Part shown: positions 8,526 through 18,630 of the stretch, in pieces
Numbering within the stretch: the first letter of the stretch is position 1
Layout: each line of letters begins with the position of its first letter
NCBI RefSeq assembly: GCF_900187395.1
Contig: NZ_FYEZ01000002.1
Span: forward strand, 310,001-374,000
Reading direction: 5' to 3'
Source of the DNA: Kytococcus aerolatus
GTDB lineage: Bacteria > Actinomycetota > Actinomycetes > Actinomycetales > Dermatophilaceae
Length of the DNA: 64,000 nt
The notes under the pieces: generated by a model
The model's database searches: none
What the model was told of the DNA's origin: nothing
Seen by the model: the letters and a program-made list of their open reading frames with translations, nothing else
Translations under genes and position numbers: made by a program

Positions 8526-10016
8526 ATGAGTGCTGTGCCTTCGGCGTCCAACGCCTTGACCATCCGCCTGTCCGCCCCGGCGCGGGCCACCGCCATCAGC
8601 GAGCTGACCGCCGCCGTCGAGGCCGCCGGTGGTCTGACCAGCGCGTTGGACATCAGCGAGTCCACGGCCGACAACATGACGATCGACCTCACGGTCGCGG
8701 GTCGCAGCGTCGGGCACAACGAGCGGATCGTCGCCGCCATCAACGAGGTCGAGGGCGTGGAGATCGGCAAGATCTCCGACCGCACCTTCCTCGCCCACCT
8801 GGGCGGCAAGATCACCATCGAGCCGAAGCAGCCCATCCGGAACCGGGACGACCTCTCCCTGATCTACACCCCGGGTGTGGCGCGCGTCTGCCAGGCGATC
8901 GCGGACAACCCGGAGGACGCCCGCCGGCTCACGATCAAGCGCAACACCGTCGCCGTGGTGACCGACGGCACCGCCGTCCTGGGGCTGGGGAACATCGGTC
9001 CGCTGGCCGCGATGCCGGTGATGGAGGGCAAGGCGGCCCTGTTCAAGCGCTTCGCCGACGTCGACGCCTTCCCGATCTGCCTCGACGCCGGGGGAGTGGA
9101 GGACATCGTGGCGCACGTCAAGGCCATCGCCCCGACCTTCGCCGGGATCAACCTGGAGGACATCTCCGCGCCGCGCTGCTTCGAGATCGAGCGGCGCCTG
9201 CGCGAGGAGCTGGACATCCCGGTCTTCCACGACGACCAGCACGGCACCGCCATCGTGGCCGTCGCCGCGCTGACCAACGCCCTGCGGGTGGTGGAGAAGG
9301 ACCTGGCCGAGGTGCGGATCGTCCTGTCCGGTGCCGGGGCCGCCGGGACGGCCATCATGCGTCTCCTGCACAAGGCGGGGGCCCGGAACGTCGTCGTCTC
9401 CGACATCAACGGCATCCTCCACCCGGAGCGCGAGGACATCCGCGACGGCGGGGACGAGCAGCTCCGCTGGATCGCGGAGAACACGAACCCCGAGGCGGTG
9501 CGCGGTTCCCTCAAGGAGGCCGTGCGCGGCGCCGACGTGTTCATCGGCGTCTCGGCGGGGAACATCCTCACCGGTGAGGACGTCGCCACCATGAACGAGG
9601 ACGCGATCGTGTTCGCCATGGCCAACCCGACGCCCGAGGTGGACCCCAACGAGGCCGCCCAGCACGCCACGGTCGTGGCCACCGGACGCAGCGACTTCGC
9701 CAACCAGATCAACAACGTCCTGGTCTTCCCGGGTGTCTTCCGCGGTCTGCTGGACGCACGCAGCGAGGCCGTCACCGAGGACGTCATGCTCGCCGCGGCC
9801 CACGCTCTGGCCGACGTGGTGACCCCGGATGAGCTCAACCCGACCTACATCATCCCGAGCGTCTTCCACAAGGACGTCTCGAAGGTGGTGGCTCGAGCGG
9901 TGGTCGAGGCCGTCCGGGAGGACGAGGAGGCGGTCTCCGAGCCCCGCACCGAGGCGATCGCCCTGATGGACATCCCCGCCAAGCGCCCCTCGGGCAGCAA
10001 GCGGGTCGATGCCTGA
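8526..10016 (+). CDS. NAD(P)-dependent malic enzyme with N-terminal ACT-like domain
   Basis: Oxidative decarboxylation of malate to pyruvate, linking the TCA cycle to gluconeogenesis and NAD(P)H supply. It has 496 residues. An ACT-like regulatory region covers about residues 10-90. The malic domain begins at [10 protein letters not shown] near 118 and includes H-D-D-Q-H-G-T-A. The nucleotide-binding loop G-A-G-A-A-G-T-A is near 266. The start at 8526 follows a CACAAT box by 6 bases and family-like sequence begins there; an upstream in-frame extension overlaps the thioredoxin gene and looks non-coding. The stop overlaps the next start (TGATG). Cofactor preference is not decidable here. Confidence 0.93.
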   Translation: MSAVPSASNALTIRLSAPARATAISELTAAVEAAGGLTSALDISESTADNMTIDLTVAGRSVGHNERIVAAINEVEGVEIGKISDRTFLAHLGGKITIEPKQPIRNRDDLSLIYTPGVARVCQAIADNPEDARRLTIKRNTVAVVTDGTAVLGLGNIGPLAAMPVMEGKAALFKRFADVDAFPICLDAGGVEDIVAHVKAIAPTFAGINLEDISAPRCFEIERRLREELDIPVFHDDQHGTAIVAVAALTNALRVVEKDLAEVRIVLSGAGAAGTAIMRLLHKAGARNVVVSDINGILHPEREDIRDGGDEQLRWIAENTNPEAVRGSLKEAVRGADVFIGVSAGNILTGEDVATMNEDAIVFAMANPTPEVDPNEAAQHATVVATGRSDFANQINNVLVFPGVFRGLLDARSEAVTEDVMLAAAHALADVVTPDELNPTYIIPSVFHKDVSKVVARAVVEAVREDEEAVSEPRTEAIALMDIPAKRPSGSKRVDA

Positions 10017-11959
10017 TGCCGAGCAACGGGAAGCACCGCACGGGCAAGAAGCAGCGCTGGACCGCCGCCGCGAAGTCGTCGGCGAAGAGTGCACGTCAGG
10101 CCAAGGACGAGGCGCGCGCCGCCAAGCGCTCCACGAAGAAGCGGGTCGAGCGCCGTCGGGCGGGGCGTGACGCGGAGGCCCAGGAGTGGCGTGAGTCGCG
10201 GGGCACGCGTCGCGAAGAGGGCGCCGAGCGTCCGCGTCGTGAGGACAGGTTCGGCAAGCGCCGCGACGAGCGGGCCGAGCGTCCGCACCGTGAGGAGGGC
10301 GCCGAGGGTCCCCGTCGTGAGGACAGGTTCGGCAAGCGCCGCGAGGACCGCCGACCGCCACGGGCCCGCAAGGACCAGCAGCGGGAGTCCCGCCCCCTGC
10401 GTCAGCAGCGCGAGCAGCGCGGCCCGGTGCGCGAGTTCCCGCCGGTCGTCGAGGAGGGCTCGCCCGTGGTGAGCACGTCGCGCCCGGAGCGTTCGCCGGC
10501 GCCGGGCGCCGGGGTGCCCTCCCAGGCCCCGGCGAGTGCCGAGCCGGCGACCGCGGCCGCCACCCCGGCGCCCGCCGCCGAGGCGCCCGGCCCGACCTTC
10601 GCCGAGCTCGGCCTGCCCGAGGTCCTCGTGGAACGTCTGGGGCGCGACGGGATCCGTCACGCCTTCCCGATCCAGGCCGCCACGCTGGCCGACGCGCTGG
10701 CCGGACGCGACCTGCTGGGCCGCGGCCGGACCGGTTCGGGCAAGACGCTCGCCTTCGGGCTGCCCACGATCGCGCGGCTGACCGGTGGTCGGGCACAGCG
10801 CAACAAGCCGCGGGCCGTCATCCTGACGCCCACCCGTGAGCTGGCGATGCAGGTCTCCGACGCCCTGCAGCCCTTCGCGCACGTCACCGGGCTGAAGCAC
10901 AAGCTCGTGGCCGGTGGGCTGCCCTACCCGCCGCAGCTCGCCGCCCTGGAGCGTGGCCTCGACGTGCTCATCGCGACGCCGGGCCGCCTCATCGACCTCA
11001 TCGAGCGGGGCGCCTGCGATCTCTCCGCGGTCGAGATCGCCGTGCTCGACGAGGCCGACCACATGGCCGAGATGGGTTTCCTGCCCGAGGTCACGCAGAT
11101 CATGGACCTCATGCCCGCCGGTGGTCAGCGGATGCTCTTCAGCGCGACGCTGGACAACGGCATCGACCAGCTGGTGGAGAACTACCTGGTCGACCCGATC
11201 ACCCACTCCACCGATGACGCGCAGGCCTCGGTGACCACCATGGAGCACCGCGTCTTCCTGGTGCAGCCGCAGCACAAGAAGCCGATCACCGCGCAGATCT
11301 GCGGTCGTGACGGGCGCACCGTGGTCTTCGTCCGCACCAAGCTCGGCGCCGACCGCGTGGCCGAGCAGCTCCGGGAGGCCGGCGTGTTCGCCGCCGCCCT
11401 GCACGGTGGTCTCAACCAGGCGCAGCGCAACCGTGTCCTGGCCGCCTTCAAGGACGGTGGCCTGCCCGTCCTGGTGGCCACCGACGTCGCCGCCCGCGGC
11501 ATCCACGTGGACGACGTCTCGCTGGTGCTCCAGGCCGACCCGCCGGCGGACCACAAGGACTACCTGCACCGTGCCGGGCGCACCGCCCGGGCCGGCGGCA
11601 AGGGTGTCGTGGTGACCCTGGCCCTCCCGCACCAGCGCAAGATGGTGCAGCGGCTCATGGACCAGGCGGGTGTCGGCGCCAAGCCGGAGCCGATGGCGCC
11701 GGACACCGACGAGCTCGTGGCGGTCACCGGTGCGGACACCGGGCGCCGGGAGCCGGTCGAGGAGTCCCGCATCAAGCGGATGATGGCTCCTCCGCGTCCC
11801 CCGCACCGCGGTGGCCGTGGTGGTCCCCGACGGGGGCCCGGTGGCGGGCGTGACGGCGGCCGAGGTGGCTCCGGAGGTCGGGGCGGTCCCCGTCGCGACG
11901 GTTCGCGTCACGAGGGAGGGCACCGTTCCGGGGGTCCGCGACGCGACGGTGGCCGCTGA
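10016..11959 (+). CDS. DEAD-box RNA helicase
   Basis: ATP-dependent RNA helicase, 647 residues, probably for ribosome assembly or RNA turnover. About 190 N-terminal residues are low-complexity Arg/Glu-rich sequence containing a duplicated 50-nt DNA segment. The helicase core follows: the Q-motif region, G-R-T-G-S-G-K-T, P-T-R-E-L-A, T-P-G-R, D-E-A-D, S-A-T, T-D-V-A-A-R-G and H-R-A-G-R-T-A-R. The last 60 residues are R-G-G-rich, an RNA-binding tail. The ATG overlaps the malic enzyme stop by one base, so translation is coupled to an unrelated metabolic gene. Confidence 0.95.
   Translation: MPSNGKHRTGKKQRWTAAAKSSAKSARQAKDEARAAKRSTKKRVERRRAGRDAEAQEWRESRGTRREEGAERPRREDRFGKRRDERAERPHREEGAEGPRREDRFGKRREDRRPPRARKDQQRESRPLRQQREQRGPVREFPPVVEEGSPVVSTSRPERSPAPGAGVPSQAPASAEPATAAATPAPAAEAPGPTFAELGLPEVLVERLGRDGIRHAFPIQAATLADALAGRDLLGRGRTGSGKTLAFGLPTIARLTGGRAQRNKPRAVILTPTRELAMQVSDALQPFAHVTGLKHKLVAGGLPYPPQLAALERGLDVLIATPGRLIDLIERGACDLSAVEIAVLDEADHMAEMGFLPEVTQIMDLMPAGGQRMLFSATLDNGIDQLVENYLVDPITHSTDDAQASVTTMEHRVFLVQPQHKKPITAQICGRDGRTVVFVRTKLGADRVAEQLREAGVFAAALHGGLNQAQRNRVLAAFKDGGLPVLVATDVAARGIHVDDVSLVLQADPPADHKDYLHRAGRTARAGGKGVVVTLALPHQRKMVQRLMDQAGVGAKPEPMAPDTDELVAVTGADTGRREPVEESRIKRMMAPPRPPHRGGRGGPRRGPGGGRDGGRGGSGGRGGPRRDGSRHEGGHRSGGPRRDGGR
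10217..10344 (+). repeat. 50-nt direct repeat inside the DEAD-box helicase gene
   Basis: Copies at 10217-10266 and 10295-10344 are offset by 78 nt (26 codons) and differ at only two bases. The repeat encodes a unit containing R-R-E-D-R-F-G-K-R-R. Loss or gain by recombination would stay in frame. Confidence 0.85.
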
Positions 11960-12027
11960 CGGTGGTCGGATCTACGATGAGCGCCATGTTCTCGATCTCC
12001 GCGGCGCGTACCCCCCGTCCTGTCTCC

Positions 12028-12363
12028 ATGAGCCAGCCGATGGACCCCGGGTCGCCGGAGGACCCGGGCCGGCTGTCCTCGCCGTCCACGGGTACGGACG
12101 TCCTGGAGCGCACGGACCCCGCCGTGCGCCCGGTGGAGCCGGGTGATCACGAGCGGTACAGCCACTACGTGCGCCAGGAGAAGATCCTGGAGAGCGCGAT
12201 GTCCGGCGAGCCGGTGACCGCGCTCTGCGGCAAGATCTGGGTACCGGGGCGCAACCCGGAGAAGTACCCGGTCTGCCCGGTGTGCAAGGAGATCATGGAG
12301 ACCCTCGGAGGCGGGGGCGACTCCGGTGACGGTGCGGGCTCCGGCTCCGACGACGCCCGCTGA
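12028..12363 (+). CDS. DUF3039 protein
   Basis: Small actinobacterial protein of unknown function, 111 residues from this start. The conserved block G-D-H-E-R-Y-S-H-Y-V-R is followed by a putative zinc knuckle formed by A-L-C-G-K and C-P-V-C-K. The tail is Gly/Ser/Asp-rich. The start is uncertain: ATG codons at 11977 and 11986 are in frame, but none has a clear ribosome-binding site; I chose 12028 because M-S-Q-P-M begins a plausible short N-terminus. The gene sits 12 bases before an SF2 helicase gene, the usual neighbour of this family, which suggests a shared role in nucleic-acid metabolism. Confidence 0.8.
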   Translation: MSQPMDPGSPEDPGRLSSPSTGTDVLERTDPAVRPVEPGDHERYSHYVRQEKILESAMSGEPVTALCGKIWVPGRNPEKYPVCPVCKEIMETLGGGGDSGDGAGSGSDDAR

Positions 12364-12375
12364 GCCCGGCGTCGG

Positions 12376-14151
12376 ATGAGCACCTCCGCCGCTGACCACC
12401 TCTCACCCGCATACCCCCGCCGCGCCGCCTGGGGCACCGCCCCCAAGCTGCGTGCCTGGCAGGCCGAGGCCCTGGAGCGCTACCAGGAGCGGGCCGCCGC
12501 CGGGGAGCGGGACTTCCTCGCCGTCGCCACGCCGGGGGCCGGCAAGACGACCTTCGCGCTGAAGGTCGCCGCCGACCTCCTCGCCGAGGGCGCGGTCCGC
12601 CAGATCACCGTGGTGGCGCCCACCGAGCACCTCAAGACCCAGTGGGCCGACGCCGCCGCACGCGTGGGCATCCACCTCGACCCGCGGTTCACGAACGCCC
12701 AGCGCGCGCACAGCGCCGACTACCACGGGGTGGCGATGACCTATGCCGGCATCGCCGCCGACCCGGAGCTGCACGAGCAGCGCACCCGCGAGGCGCCCAC
12801 GCTGGTGATCCTCGACGAGATCCACCACGGCGGTGACGCCCGCAGCTGGGGCGACGCGATCCGGCAGGCCTTCACACCGGCCACCCGGCGGCTCTCGCTC
12901 ACCGGTACCCCCTTCCGCTCCGACTCCAACCCCATCCCGTTCGTGCGCTACGAGGAGGGGGACGACGGCATCCGCCGCTCGGCGAGCGACTACTCCTACG
13001 GGTATCGCAACGCGCTGACCGACGGCGTGGTCCGCCCGGTGCTCTTCATGGCCTACGGCGGGGAGATGAAGTGGCGCACCAAGGCCGGGGACGAGATGGC
13101 CGCCCGGCTCGGCGAGCCGCTCACCAAGGACCTCACCGCCCAGGCCTGGCGGACCGCCCTGGACCCCTCCGGCGAGTGGGTGCCGGCCGTGCTCGCCGCC
13201 GCCGACAAGCGCCTCAGCGAGGTGCGGCGCCACGTGCCCGACGCCGGCGGGCTGGTCATCGCCTCCAACCAGAAGAACGCCCGGGCCTACGCACGGCACC
13301 TCGAGGGCATCACCGGCGAGAAGCCGACCGTCGTCCTCTCCGACGACGCCGGGGCCTCCGAGCGGATCGAGACCTTCAGCCAGGGCGACTCCCGCTGGCT
13401 GGTGGCCGTCCGCATGGTCTCCGAGGGGGTCGACGTGCCCCGCCTGTCCGTGGGCGTGTACGCCACCTCCACGCAGACCCCGCTCTTCTTCGCCCAGGCG
13501 GTCGGGCGCTTCGTGCGCACCCGCAAGCGGGGCGAGACCGCGAGCATCTTCCTGCCCTCGGTGACACCCGTGCTGGCCCTGGCGGCCGAGCTGGAGGCCG
13601 AGCGTGACCACGCCCTGGACCGTCCCGGCCCGACCGGGGAGGACGCCATCTGGTCGCCGGAGGAGGACGAGCTGGCCCGGGCCAACGAGTCCGAGCGGGT
13701 CCTGGACTCCCTGGAGCCCGGGTACGAGGCGTTGGAGTCCTCCGCGGAGTTCGACCACGTGCTCTTCGACGCCCAGCAGTGGGGCATGGGCTCGGAGGTG
13801 GCCAGCGAGGACGAGGCCGAGTACCTGGGGCTGCCCGGTCTCCTCGAGCCGGACCAGATGACCGAGCTCCTGCGCCAGCGCCAGGCCCAGCAGGTCTCGC
13901 GGAGCAAGCAGCGGACCGCACAGCCGCAGCAGGCGGGGCAGCCGATCGCGGCCCACCGTGCGCTGCAGGCCTCGCGCAAGGAGCTCAACAAGCTCGTGGC
14001 GGCCTACGCGCAGAAGAACAAGGTGCCGCACGCCACGGTGCACATGGACCTGCGCCGCAGCTGCGGGGGGCCGGCCCTGGACACCGCCACCCAGGAGCAG
14101 GTCACGGCCCGCATCGAGACGATCCGCCGCTGGTTCGTCGGCCGACGCTGA
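12376..14151 (+). CDS. Superfamily 2 DEAD/DEAH-type helicase
   Basis: A 591-residue helicase-like ATPase of the kind commonly encoded after DUF3039 in Actinobacteria. Walker A is A-T-P-G-A-G-K-T near residue 55, motif II is D-E-I-H-H near 150, and motif III is S-L-T-G-T-P. The second RecA-like domain has S-E-G-V-D-V-P and Q-A-V-G-R-F-V-R, resembling UvrB/RecG-type motifs V and VI. The C-terminal 150 residues are charged with no recognised domain. DNA repair is a reasonable guess from the fold and the polymerase gene that follows; the natural substrate is unknown. Confidence 0.88.
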   Translation: MSTSAADHLSPAYPRRAAWGTAPKLRAWQAEALERYQERAAAGERDFLAVATPGAGKTTFALKVAADLLAEGAVRQITVVAPTEHLKTQWADAAARVGIHLDPRFTNAQRAHSADYHGVAMTYAGIAADPELHEQRTREAPTLVILDEIHHGGDARSWGDAIRQAFTPATRRLSLTGTPFRSDSNPIPFVRYEEGDDGIRRSASDYSYGYRNALTDGVVRPVLFMAYGGEMKWRTKAGDEMAARLGEPLTKDLTAQAWRTALDPSGEWVPAVLAAADKRLSEVRRHVPDAGGLVIASNQKNARAYARHLEGITGEKPTVVLSDDAGASERIETFSQGDSRWLVAVRMVSEGVDVPRLSVGVYATSTQTPLFFAQAVGRFVRTRKRGETASIFLPSVTPVLALAAELEAERDHALDRPGPTGEDAIWSPEEDELARANESERVLDSLEPGYEALESSAEFDHVLFDAQQWGMGSEVASEDEAEYLGLPGLLEPDQMTELLRQRQAQQVSRSKQRTAQPQQAGQPIAAHRALQASRKELNKLVAAYAQKNKVPHATVHMDLRRSCGGPALDTATQEQVTARIETIRRWFVGRR

Positions 14152-14221
14152 GGAGTCCCCCCGGAGGTGAGTCCTACGAGGGCCTCGGCCGCGCGCCGCG
14201 GACCGTGTCGGGACCACGCCG

Positions 14222-14227
14222 TAGCCT
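14222..14227 (+). promoter_or_regulatory. -10 box for the leaderless polymerase-like gene
   Basis: TAGCCT, 6 bases before the ATG at 14234, with no ribosome-binding site between box and start. Confidence 0.5.
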
Positions 14228-14233
14228 GAGGGC

Positions 14234-15907
14234 ATGGACCTCGTCGTGGCGCCGCGCGCCGACGGGTACGCCGTCGCCGCGCTGGACGGCGGGGGAGAGC
14301 CGACCGAGACGCAGGAGTTGACACCGGCTGGCCTGGCAGACCTCGTCCGGCGGGGCGGGGACTCCCTCCGCCTCGTCTGGTCAGATGCCGCCTCGGTGTA
14401 CCCACCTCTGCTGGCGGTCGGGGTGAGGGTTCGCCGGGCGGCGGACCTGGGGCTGCAGCGGGCGATCCTCCGCAACGCTGCGGCCGTGGCCCACACCCCC
14501 TACGCCCAGAACCCGGCCTCCGCCTGGGACGAGCGCCACGAGACCGCCCGCTGGGCCCCGGCGCCGACCGTGGACCGTGGGGCGACCCTCTTCGATCTCA
14601 CCGGGGGAGGACCGGGTCTCGAGGAGTGCCTGGCCGAGCACCGCGCCCAGCGGGAGTGCCTGGCCGCCGCCCGCGACCGGGGCGGCCTGGCGCTGCTCTG
14701 CTACGCCGAGTCGGTCGGCGGGCTCATCGCCCAGGAGCTCAACCACACCGGGGTGCCCTTCAGCGAGGCCACCCACGACGCCCAGCTGCGGGCCCTGCTG
14801 GGGGAGCCCTCCGCGCACGGTGGCCGCCCGGCGCGCATGGCCCACCTGACTGCCCGGATCCAGGAGCTGCTCGAGGCCCCGCAGCTCAACCCGGACTCGG
14901 CGACCACCCTCGTGACCGCCCTGCGGCGGGCGGGACTGGATGTGCGCAGCACCCGCAAGTGGGAGCTCCGGACGCTCGACCACCCGGTCATCGAGCCACT
15001 GCTGGAGTACAAGGCGCTCAGCCGTCTTCACACCGCCAACGGGTGGGCGTGGATGCAGCACTGGGTGCGCGACGGTCGCTTCCTGCCGGACTGGGTGCCC
15101 GCCGGTGTGGTGACCGGCCGCTGGGCCAGCCGTGGGGGAGGGGCGCTGCAGCTGCCCAAGCAGATCCGGGCGGCCGTCCGGGCCGACCCGGGGTGGCGGC
15201 TCGTGGTGGCCGACGCCTCGCAGCTGGAACCGCGCGTCCTGGCCGCCATGGCCGGCGACGCTGCCATGGCCCGGGCAGCACGCGCCGGCGACCTCTACCA
15301 GGCACTGGTCGACCAGGGTGTCCTGAGCAGCCGGGAGCACGCGAAGATCGCGATGCTCGGGGCCATGTATGGCGCCACGAGCGGGGAGGCCGGGGAGTTG
15401 ATGCCCCGTCTCCGTGCGGCCTACCCGCAGGCCATCGGGTGGGTCGATGCCGCTGCCCGGGCGGGAGAGCGGGGTGAACGGGTCTCCACCTGGCTGGGCC
15501 GCACCTCGCCGCGGCCGCCGGGGCACTGGTACGCGGCGCAGGAGGCCGCCCGCGCCCCCGGAGAGTCCGAGGAGGCAGGTCGCCGCGCCCGGTCGATGGC
15601 GCGCGAGTGGGGTCGATTCACCCGCAACTTCGTCGTCCAGGGGACGGCAGCCGAGTGGGCCCTGTGCTGGATGGGCCACCTGCGGCGCGCCCTCGACGAC
15701 GCCCCGCAGACCGGGGCGGGTCGGCCGGAGCTCGTCTACTTCCTCCACGACGAGGTGATGGTCCACGTGCCGGCCGAGCAGGCCGAGGCGGTGGCCGAGC
15801 AGGTCCGGCGCACCGCCCGGGCCGCCGGAGAGCTGCTCTTCCCCGGTTCCGAGGTGGACTTCCCGGTCACCGTGGCCGTCGTCGACTCCTACGACCAGGC
15901 GGGGTGA
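14234..15907 (+). CDS. Bifunctional 3'-5' exonuclease / DNA polymerase I-like protein
   Basis: A 557-residue family-A polymerase-like protein, shorter than PolA and lacking the 5'-3' exonuclease domain. The N-terminal third matches the degenerate exonuclease region seen in actinobacterial homologues. Polymerase motif A is V-V-A-D-A-S-Q-L-E-P-R near residue 325, the O-helix region is A-K-I-A-M-L-G-A-M-Y-G near 375, and motif C is L-H-D-E-V near 505. These hold the expected catalytic aspartates. A repair role is likely but unproven. The start lies 6 bases after TAGCCT. Its neighbours, a helicase and DUF3039, suggest a DNA-processing neighbourhood. Confidence 0.88.
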   Translation: MDLVVAPRADGYAVAALDGGGEPTETQELTPAGLADLVRRGGDSLRLVWSDAASVYPPLLAVGVRVRRAADLGLQRAILRNAAAVAHTPYAQNPASAWDERHETARWAPAPTVDRGATLFDLTGGGPGLEECLAEHRAQRECLAAARDRGGLALLCYAESVGGLIAQELNHTGVPFSEATHDAQLRALLGEPSAHGGRPARMAHLTARIQELLEAPQLNPDSATTLVTALRRAGLDVRSTRKWELRTLDHPVIEPLLEYKALSRLHTANGWAWMQHWVRDGRFLPDWVPAGVVTGRWASRGGGALQLPKQIRAAVRADPGWRLVVADASQLEPRVLAAMAGDAAMARAARAGDLYQALVDQGVLSSREHAKIAMLGAMYGATSGEAGELMPRLRAAYPQAIGWVDAAARAGERGERVSTWLGRTSPRPPGHWYAAQEAARAPGESEEAGRRARSMAREWGRFTRNFVVQGTAAEWALCWMGHLRRALDDAPQTGAGRPELVYFLHDEVMVHVPAEQAEAVAEQVRRTARAAGELLFPGSEVDFPVTVAVVDSYDQAG

Positions 15908-15934
15908 TCCGGCGGAGGAGCGGGCCGGTGCCCC

Positions 15935-16399
15935 TCACCGACCGGGCTGCAGCGGGGCAGTCCGGCGGGGCACCTGAGCGGCCAGGGAGATCACCGAGGC
16001 CGAGCGCACCACGTCGTCGTGGGCGGTCACCCGGTCCAGCACCTCCTGCAGGTGGACCGTGTCCCGCGCCACCACCCGCACCAGCAGGTCGCTGTCCCCG
16101 GTCACCGTGTGTGCCTCGAGGACCTGCGGGATCGCCGTGAGGTGCTCCGAGACCGGGCCGTGCCCGCTGGCCTGGCGGATCTGCAGTGTGAGGAAGGCGG
16201 TGATCCGGTAGCCCATGGCGGCCGGGTCGAGGGTGGGCGACCAGGAGGCGATGACGCCGGCCTCCTGCAACCGGTTCAGCCGGGACTGCACCGTCCCGCG
16301 AGCCACGCCCAGCTCCCGGGAGGCCCCGAGCACCCCGATGTGGGGATCGTCCGTGAACAGCCTGAGGATGCGGCGGTCGAGCTCGTCGAGAGTGGCCAT
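15935..16399 (-). CDS. Lrp/AsnC-family transcription regulator
   Basis: A 154-residue regulator. The N-terminal helix-turn-helix (D-E-L-D-R-R-I-L through R-L-N-R-L-Q-E-A-G-V-I) is followed by a RAM/AsnC ligand domain with the G-D-S-D-L-L core. The ATG at 16399 gives the standard N-terminus; a longer reading adds 17 unrelated residues. It is divergent from hpd, so an amino acid such as tyrosine or phenylalanine is the likely effector, by inference from context. A GTGCAC-based inverted repeat directly upstream of its start suggests autoregulation and control of hpd. Confidence 0.92.
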   Translation of the reverse strand: MATLDELDRRILRLFTDDPHIGVLGASRELGVARGTVQSRLNRLQEAGVIASWSPTLDPAAMGYRITAFLTLQIRQASGHGPVSEHLTAIPQVLEAHTVTGDSDLLVRVVARDTVHLQEVLDRVTAHDDVVRSASVISLAAQVPRRTAPLQPGR

Positions 16400-16400
16400 G

Positions 16401-17724
<1,324 letters not shown>

Positions 17725-17747
17725 TCCCGGTCCTGTCCGCAGAGCGT

Positions 17748-17784
17748 CCGAGGGCGCCCTCCCCGGGGGGGAGGGCGCCCTCGG
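17748..17784. terminator. Bidirectional terminator between hpd and an anchored protein gene
   Basis: Perfect 17-bp stem (17748-17764 with 17768-17784) with a 3-base loop. It lies between the convergent stops of hpd (+) and the 226-residue secreted protein (-). Confidence 0.8.
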
Positions 17785-17804
17785 CGCGGTTCGGGTGGTG
17801 GTTC

Positions 17805-18485
17805 TCAGGCGCGGCGGCGGGATGCTGCGACCGTGGTGCCACCGGCACCGAGCAGGGCGGCGCCGGTGAGGGCGGCCAGGGGGGAGAGAGCCGAGTCGCC
17901 CGTCCACCCGGTGTCCACGATGGGGCCCTCGGCGTCGTCGTCCTCCTCCGGCACGTCGTCCTCGGGGGCGTCCTCGTCCGGCACGTCGACCAGCGGGTAC
18001 TGCTCCACGGTGAAGGTCCCGTCGGCCTCCTCGGTGAGGTAGGCCTCGACCTCGATCCGGTGGGCCACGCCCTCGGTGTCGCAGTAGGCACCGAAGACCA
18101 TGACCCGGTCGGTGTCGCCGGGCAGCATGATGGCGTCGAACACGCGGCTGGTGTCGTCGAGCACCGTGCTGGAGCGGGTCGGGCGGTCGGCCTCGCACTG
18201 CGGCGACTCGCTGGACCCCTCGGCCACGGTGATCGGCCAGGGGCTCTTGTGGGTGTTGTAGCCGTCCACGGCCCACTCGACCCACGGCCCCGTGTCCGTG
18301 GGCTCGGAGTGCTCCACGTCGAGGGTGACGGACCAGTGGAGGTTCGTGCTGCTCGGGTCGCGCTCTACGGAGATGCCGACCTCCGGCTGCTGCTGAGCGC
18401 TCGCACCTGCGGCGGTGCCCAGGGTGAGGGCCACCCCGGCTCCCAGCGCGGTCAGGGCCAGTCGGTGGGTACGTGCGATGCGCAT
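17805..18485 (-). CDS. Secreted, C-terminally anchored protein of unknown function (PIVDTG tail)
   Basis: A 226-residue protein with a Sec signal peptide (M-R-I-A-R-T then a hydrophobic stretch ending A-S-A). The ectodomain of roughly 130 residues has two cysteines and no domain I recognise. An acidic linker rich in Asp/Glu follows, then P-I-V-D-T-G, about 20 hydrophobic residues and a final S-R-R-R-A. This is laid out like a sortase sorting signal but the pentapeptide is I-V-D-T-G rather than L-P-x-T-G. The ATG at 18485 has GGAGAG upstream. The next gene on the same strand encodes a protein with the same tail. Wall anchoring is inferred. Confidence 0.8.
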   Translation of the reverse strand: MRIARTHRLALTALGAGVALTLGTAAGASAQQQPEVGISVERDPSSTNLHWSVTLDVEHSEPTDTGPWVEWAVDGYNTHKSPWPITVAEGSSESPQCEADRPTRSSTVLDDTSRVFDAIMLPGDTDRVMVFGAYCDTEGVAHRIEVEAYLTEEADGTFTVEQYPLVDVPDEDAPEDDVPEEDDDAEGPIVDTGWTGDSALSPLAALTGAALLGAGGTTVAASRRRA

Positions 18486-18630
18486 GTCTCTCCAGTGGTC
18501 GGGCGGTGGAACGAACGTCGTCAGCCTGTCACATCAGCGGTGTGAGCGGTCTCCTCCTACGGGCTGGGTGGGGGAGCGTCGCCGGCGGAGGGGACGCCGC
18601 AGCGCGCCCCCTCCGGGGAGCGCCGGTGCG

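Noticed and set aside
8496-10796. 766-codon minus-strand frame opposite malic enzyme and the DEAD-box helicase
   Set aside because: Runs across two well-supported plus-strand genes and reads as His/Asp/Gly/Val-rich mirror sequence.
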